A stretch of DNA of 64,000 bases from G963668605 sp963668605 (GTDB taxonomy: Bacteria; Acidobacteriota; Terriglobia; Bryobacterales; Bryobacteraceae): assembly GCA_963668605.1 (NCBI GenBank), contig OY764903.1, forward strand, positions 6,882,001 to 6,946,000, read 5' to 3'. Below the pieces are notes generated by a model that was not told the DNA's origin, made no database searches, and was given only the letters and a program-made list of their open reading frames with translations. A program made the translations under genes and the position numbers. The number at the start of each line of letters is the position of its first letter. Within the stretch, counting starts at the first letter, position 1. Below are positions 62,956 to 64,000 of the stretch, in pieces.

Positions 62956-63371
62956 AGCAGGCCGCCCAGACGCTGCACGTAGCCACGCGCGGAAAAGGCC
63001 TTTACGAATTCACTGGGGAGATTGAACGCTGGGTCTCCGCGCAAGGCTTCGCGACGGGTCTGCTCACGGTGTTTGTGTGTCACACCTCGGCATCGCTCGT
63101 GATTCAGGAAAACGCGGATCCTGATGTCGTCCATGATTTGGATGATTTTTTCAGCCGCATCGCACCCGAAGATAGCCGGCTCTATCGCCACACGATGGAA
63201 GGCCCGGACGATATGCCGGCACACATCCGCGCGGCGCTCACGCAGACGCAAGTCTCGATACCCCTGCTGGCTGGCCGGCTCGCGCTGGGTACGTGGCAGG
63301 GCGTCTATCTATTCGAGCACCGCCGCGCTCCGCACCGGCGGACGGTGGCGCTGCATTTGATGGGAGAATGA
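62952..63371 (+). CDS. YjbQ-family (UPF0047) protein
   Basis: A 139-residue member of the YjbQ family, for which secondary thiamine-phosphate synthase activity has been reported. I start at the ATG at 62952, which overlaps the glmS stop (ATGA); a longer frame lies inside glmS. Signatures: GLYEFTGEIERWV, TVFVCHTSASLVIQENADPD and the His-rich GTWQGVYLFEHRRAPHRRTV. The conserved CHTSA(S) and late EHR motifs are intact. It is the last gene of the purS-glmS-yjbQ run. Confidence 0.9.
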
Positions 63372-63448
63372 GCGAGCCACACCCCTATGGGGAGGATCGC
63401 ACTACAATTAGGATAAAGTAGAGATTCGGTCTGGTGAAAAGGAGAGCG

Positions 63449-64000
63449 ATGAGCATTTCAAGGCGTCAATTTTTGGAAACGACGGCCCTCGGCGGCCTCG
63501 CGGTAAACACGATGACGGGCGCCGCCGTCGATAGCAAGAGCGGTATGCCGACTCGAATTCTCGGACGTACAGGCGCTCGTGTCTCTATAATTGGCTTCGG
63601 ATCGGGCAGCCGTTGGCTTGCTTACAAAGATGAAGATAAGGCCCTGGCCGCAATGAACAAAGCTATCGATATGGGCATCAACTATATCGATTCGGCGAAC
63701 CAGTACGGCAATGGACAGAGCGAAACCTGGGCCGGCAAGGTCATGAAGACCCGCCGCAAAGAAGTTTGGCTCGTCACCAAGATCGAAAAGCGCAATGGCG
63801 ACGAAGCGATGAAGATGATCGAGGGTGCGCTGAAACGCCTGCAGACCGATCACATCGACCTGATCCACGTTCACGCGCTGTTGGGCGCTGACGACCTTGC
63901 GAAGATTGAAGCGCCCGACGGTGTGCTCAAGGTTCTCTACAAGATGCGCGATCAGAAGGTCTGCAAAGCGATCGGCATTACGTGCCACGCGAACCCCGCC
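63449..64000 (+). CDS. Tat-exported aldo/keto reductase (5' part)
   Basis: An open frame that runs off the end of the window; 184 residues are visible. AAAGGAG lies 5-11 bases before the ATG at 63449. A twin-arginine signal is at residues 4-9 (SRRQFL). The AKR tetrad is visible: D81 and Y86 (INYIDSANQYGNGQSE), K111 (WLVTKIEK) and H142 (IDLIHVHAL). It is related to the aldo/keto reductase at 23355-24287, but clearly different. Its substrate is not evident. Confidence 0.9.
   Translation, partial: MSISRRQFLETTALGGLAVNTMTGAAVDSKSGMPTRILGRTGARVSIIGFGSGSRWLAYKDEDKALAAMNKAIDMGINYIDSANQYGNGQSETWAGKVMKTRRKEVWLVTKIEKRNGDEAMKMIEGALKRLQTDHIDLIHVHALLGADDLAKIEAPDGVLKVLYKMRDQKVCKAIGITCHANPA

Noticed and set aside
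63381..63408. Promoter (TACAAT at 63403-63408) and a CCCC-TA-GGGG hairpin before the last gene
   Set aside because: No acceptable -35 box at the right distance and the hairpin is too small; possible but not supported well enough to list.

Overview
The window reads as a chromosome segment from an Acidobacteriota bacterium, most likely order Bryobacterales (Solibacter/Bryobacter-like). Support: several very large Oar-type TonB-dependent receptors with an N-terminal carboxypeptidase-regulatory-like domain, a beta-propeller protein ending in what looks like the 'Solibacter' C-terminal domain (TIGR03437-like), many Tat-exported sulfatases and Gfo/Idh/MocA oxidoreductases, and moderately high GC. 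This assignment rests on gene content only.

Region 1 (1-7.5 kb): a secreted SBBP/BNR propeller protein between two copies of a short tRNA-like repeat, then a graveyard of gene fragments (frameshifted persulfide-dioxygenase-type metallohydrolase, sugar-phosphate-isomerase tail joined to an IS200/IS605 transposase head, DNA methylase tail) around an intact CocE-type hydrolase, and an AraR-like GntR-LacI regulator with candidate operators.

Region 2 (7.7-44.3 kb): a large accessory island for uptake and breakdown of complex, probably sulfated and uronate- or galactose-containing glycans. It has three full Oar-type receptors and one receptor fragment, three sulfatases, two heparinase II/III-like lyases, a GH36-type alpha-galactosidase, two Gfo/Idh/MocA oxidoreductases, an aldo/keto reductase, a mandelate racemase-type enolase, an MBL hydrolase, VCBS and HEAT repeat proteins, and two mutually paralogous proteins of unknown family. 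Many of the enzymes carry twin-arginine signals. Transposon debris and one intact IS630 copy show active rearrangement. No SusD, no sulfatase-maturing enzyme and no sugar transporter are visible here.

Region 3 (44.7-46.1 kb): a secreted S53 (sedolisin) peptidase and a tRNA-Pro(CGG).

Region 4 (46.1-64 kb): mostly core genes. A minus-strand operon rpiB-deoC-(GAF-GAF-PP2C)-lysA; a plus-strand run rsmB, rpe, bamD, response regulator, yajQ, alpha/beta hydrolase; then purB, an MBL hydrolase, three 77-bp tandem repeats, a smaller TonB receptor, purS-glmS-yjbQ, and the 5' part of a Tat-exported aldo/keto reductase that runs off the end.

The best leads for something new are the paralogous pair at 29.8-31.6 kb, the DeoC/RpiB pair with unusual N-terminal extensions and a substituted RpiB active site, and the recurrent receptor-sulfatase modules. 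I did not find a clear defence or phage system.
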